Below are positions 31,236-32,594 of a DNA stretch of 32,594 bases, piece after piece (within the stretch, counting starts at the first letter, position 1; every line of letters begins with the position of its first letter). Both the position numbers and the translations under genes were made by a program. The stretch spans positions 1-32,594 of the forward strand of contig NZ_JAPMIU010000021.1 in NCBI RefSeq assembly GCF_026410505.1, in the 5' to 3' direction. This stretch comes from Frateuria hangzhouensis. Its GTDB lineage: Bacteria; Pseudomonadota; Gammaproteobacteria; Xanthomonadales; Rhodanobacteraceae. Below the pieces are notes generated by a model. That model did not search any database, was not told the origin of the DNA, and worked only from the letters and a program-made list of their open reading frames with translations.

Positions 31236-32405
31236 TCAAGGGTCGACGCGGCTTTCCGCTGCGCACGCGGCCCGACTGGAACGGGCGCTCGCAAACCATG
31301 CGGCCGCCTTGGATGCGACTCCGGCGACATCCATCTCGCGCGTCCGCACGAAGCCATGGTGCTCTCCATACGGCGCGTATTTGCCAGGGTCGGTTGTGGA
31401 GAAAAGGCCCAGGGTCGGTGTACCGCTTGCTGCCGCTAGGTGCATCACGCCGCAGTCGGCGCTGATGAACCCATCGAGACCAGCGATCAGCGCTCCGAGG
31501 CGACGAATATTCTGCGTGTAGAAGGAAGGGAAACGTCCGGCGAGATCCGAGCGGCCATGGGCCGCCACCAGATCCACGAGCTGCACCCCGGGTGCCAGGC
31601 GCTCGAAAGTCGGGATGAACTCATTCCACCACGCCTGGCCAAAGCGTTTGGCTCCTGTCGCATTAGTAAAAATGCCGACCAGGCCGTGCCCAGTGCCGCA
31701 GGGGCTACCACGTAAGCGTGCCAGTACGGCGGACGCTTCTGTCCTTTCATGCAGCGAGAGACCCATGTCGAGAGGCGGATAGCCAGGACTGGTCGTCCCG
31801 GCATACGCCGTGCGCAGCAGGAAGACACCCCGATGTGCAAGATGCTGAGGCCAAACCCGTCTATGCCATGCCGAAAAGGGGTTCGCCAGCCGATCGGGGA
31901 AGCCAATCTTGAAACGCGCCTTTGCCAGCGCCAGCACCAACCGCCCCGATTGGGAGCCATCGCACGGGTCAATCGCAAGATCATAGCGTTCCGATCTCAA
32001 ATCGCGCAGCAGACCTGCGCTGGCCACGGGGTGGCGTGCGATCCGCCGGGAGAGAACGAATAGCCGATGAACGGAAAAGCGCGGCGAATAAAGGCTCGCG
32101 GCAGCTTCGGAGCCGACGAGGTCGATCTGTGCTCCCGGATACAGTGCCTCGATTTCCGCGATCAGGGGGCTGATCAGCACCGTGTTGCCGAGTCGGTGAT
32201 TCGGACGACAAACCAGCACGCGGTGGATGCCGTGCGTCGGTAGTCCTCCTGGGTCGCAAAGCTGATTCTCCAGCCGTCCGAACGTCGAGGCGAACGCCTT
32301 GGCGACAAAGGCGCGGCGCGGCCGATCGCCCAGACGGGGGCGGGGGATCTCATGGAGCGCCTCTGTCAGGGCGGCAGCAGGCGCACGATCTAGCGTGATG
32401 GTCAT
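31236..32405 (-). CDS. GT9-family glycosyltransferase (heptosyltransferase-like)
   Basis: A 389-residue protein of the ADP-heptose:LPS heptosyltransferase family. RVLVCRPNHRLGNTVLISPLIAEIEALYPGAQIDLVG (about 63-100) is the N-terminal Rossmann start. FISADCGVMHLAAASGTPTLGLFSTTDP (about 313-340) is the conserved donor-binding motif with D/CGxxHLA. WaaC/F/Q relatives add heptose or related sugars to lipid A-core; some members act on other glycolipids. An upstream ATG (32429) is in frame, but the promoter element TATAAC (32421-32416) would put transcription start near 32409, so the ATG at 32405 with almost no leader is preferred. An operator-like repeat precedes it. Confidence 0.87.
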   Translation of the reverse strand: MTITLDRAPAAALTEALHEIPRPRLGDRPRRAFVAKAFASTFGRLENQLCDPGGLPTHGIHRVLVCRPNHRLGNTVLISPLIAEIEALYPGAQIDLVGSEAAASLYSPRFSVHRLFVLSRRIARHPVASAGLLRDLRSERYDLAIDPCDGSQSGRLVLALAKARFKIGFPDRLANPFSAWHRRVWPQHLAHRGVFLLRTAYAGTTSPGYPPLDMGLSLHERTEASAVLARLRGSPCGTGHGLVGIFTNATGAKRFGQAWWNEFIPTFERLAPGVQLVDLVAAHGRSDLAGRFPSFYTQNIRRLGALIAGLDGFISADCGVMHLAAASGTPTLGLFSTTDPGKYAPYGEHHGFVRTREMDVAGVASKAAAWFASARSSRAACAAESRVDP

Positions 32406-32429
32406 GCGAGCGAAGGTTATAGTTGCCAC

Positions 32430-32445
32430 CTTATGATCACCTTAG
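32430..32445 (-). promoter_or_regulatory. PmrA-like direct repeat upstream of the GT9 gene
   Basis: On the minus strand CTAAGGTGATCATAAG, half-sites 11 bp apart, followed after 8 bases by a good -10 (TATAAC, 32421-32416). It lies only 22 bp inside the right IS boundary, so the IS insertion left this promoter just intact. Confidence 0.68.
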
Positions 32446-32467
32446 CGGTGATCGATGGTGTCCTGCC

Positions 32468-32594
32468 GTTAGGGAAACTCTGATTTTGCCCCGCGGTCTT
32501 AGCGAGACCTGAGGATGGATGGTACGTGATGGCACCCAAGCAGATGAGCCTGTCGATGGAGCACGACGCCGGTTTCGAGCGGCACCGCAAGGCG
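32468..32594 (+). mobile_element. Right copy of the IS5-like insertion-sequence end with truncated transposase 5' end
   Basis: Exact inverted copy of bases 1-127. The transposase ATG is at 32529 and the frame runs off the window after 22 codons. The element reads rightward, so both copies have their transposase 5' ends facing the window and point outward. The outer sequence contains TTAG at 32469-32472, compatible with an IS5-type YTAR target. Confidence 0.7.

Noticed and set aside
1-32594. Reading the window as a composite transposon
   Set aside because: The inverted IS copies alone do not show joint mobility; the interior looks like chromosomal envelope genes, and no target duplication around the whole unit can be seen.
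1-32594. CRISPR arrays, tRNA and rRNA genes
   Set aside because: No regularly spaced repeats and no recognisable tRNA or rRNA sequence were found on either strand by eye.

Overview
The window looks like a chromosomal stretch from a high-GC gammaproteobacterium of the Lysobacterales (Xanthomonadales), most likely a Rhodanobacter/Dyella-type bacterium. This rests on GC-rich codon use, a CopL-type protein next to copA, and overall gene style; no rRNA or tRNA is present to confirm it. Both ends carry the same 127 bp in opposite orientation: the 5' end of an IS5-like transposase gene reading outward. The window is therefore unique DNA between two copies of one insertion sequence.

Left edge (1-3490): a decayed metal-resistance module. 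It holds a 5'-truncated copL, a copA with an intact Tat signal and copper ligands but a one-base frameshift in its Met-rich segment, a copB cut off after its signal peptide and Met-rich part, an intact CDF-type cation transporter with a textbook MerR-type 19-bp-spacer promoter, and only the broken N-terminus of the divergent MerR regulator.

Region 3491-15442: an outer-membrane factor / membrane-fusion protein / RND pump operon (minus strand, ATGA overlaps) is divergent from a two-component system. It is followed by an LTA-synthase-type alkaline-phosphatase-superfamily enzyme, a PAP2 phosphatase with an altered PSGH motif, and a secreted YncE-type beta-propeller.

Region 15726-24939: a ten-gene, mostly overlapping plus-strand operon. 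It encodes a second two-component system, a NodT-type outer-membrane factor, an FtsX-type ABC permease, its ATPase, an HlyD-type lipoprotein, an Est30-like hydrolase, two small ArnE/ArnF-like EamA proteins and a DegT-type PLP enzyme.

Region 25047-32405: a small PepSY protein, then a minus-strand biosynthetic operon (HAD phosphatase, class III aminotransferase, acyl carrier protein, FabF-like ketosynthase, FemAB/GNAT-like acyltransferase, ureohydrolase-like protein) and an upstream GT9 glycosyltransferase. I do not recognise this combination as a described pathway. It looks like synthesis of an acylated, nitrogen-rich small molecule or lipid, with the opposite-strand EamA pair and ABC/OMF exporter as possible transport partners.

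The unifying observation is a direct repeat with an 11-bp period, NTAAG-N6-NTAAG. It occurs in six intergenic regions: in front of the RND operon, the LTA-synthase-like gene, the PAP2 gene (one mismatch), the beta-propeller gene, the second two-component/ABC operon, the PepSY gene and the GT9 gene. It resembles the PmrA (BasR) box and suggests that most of the window is one envelope-remodelling / antimicrobial-peptide-type regulon controlled by one of the two resident response regulators.
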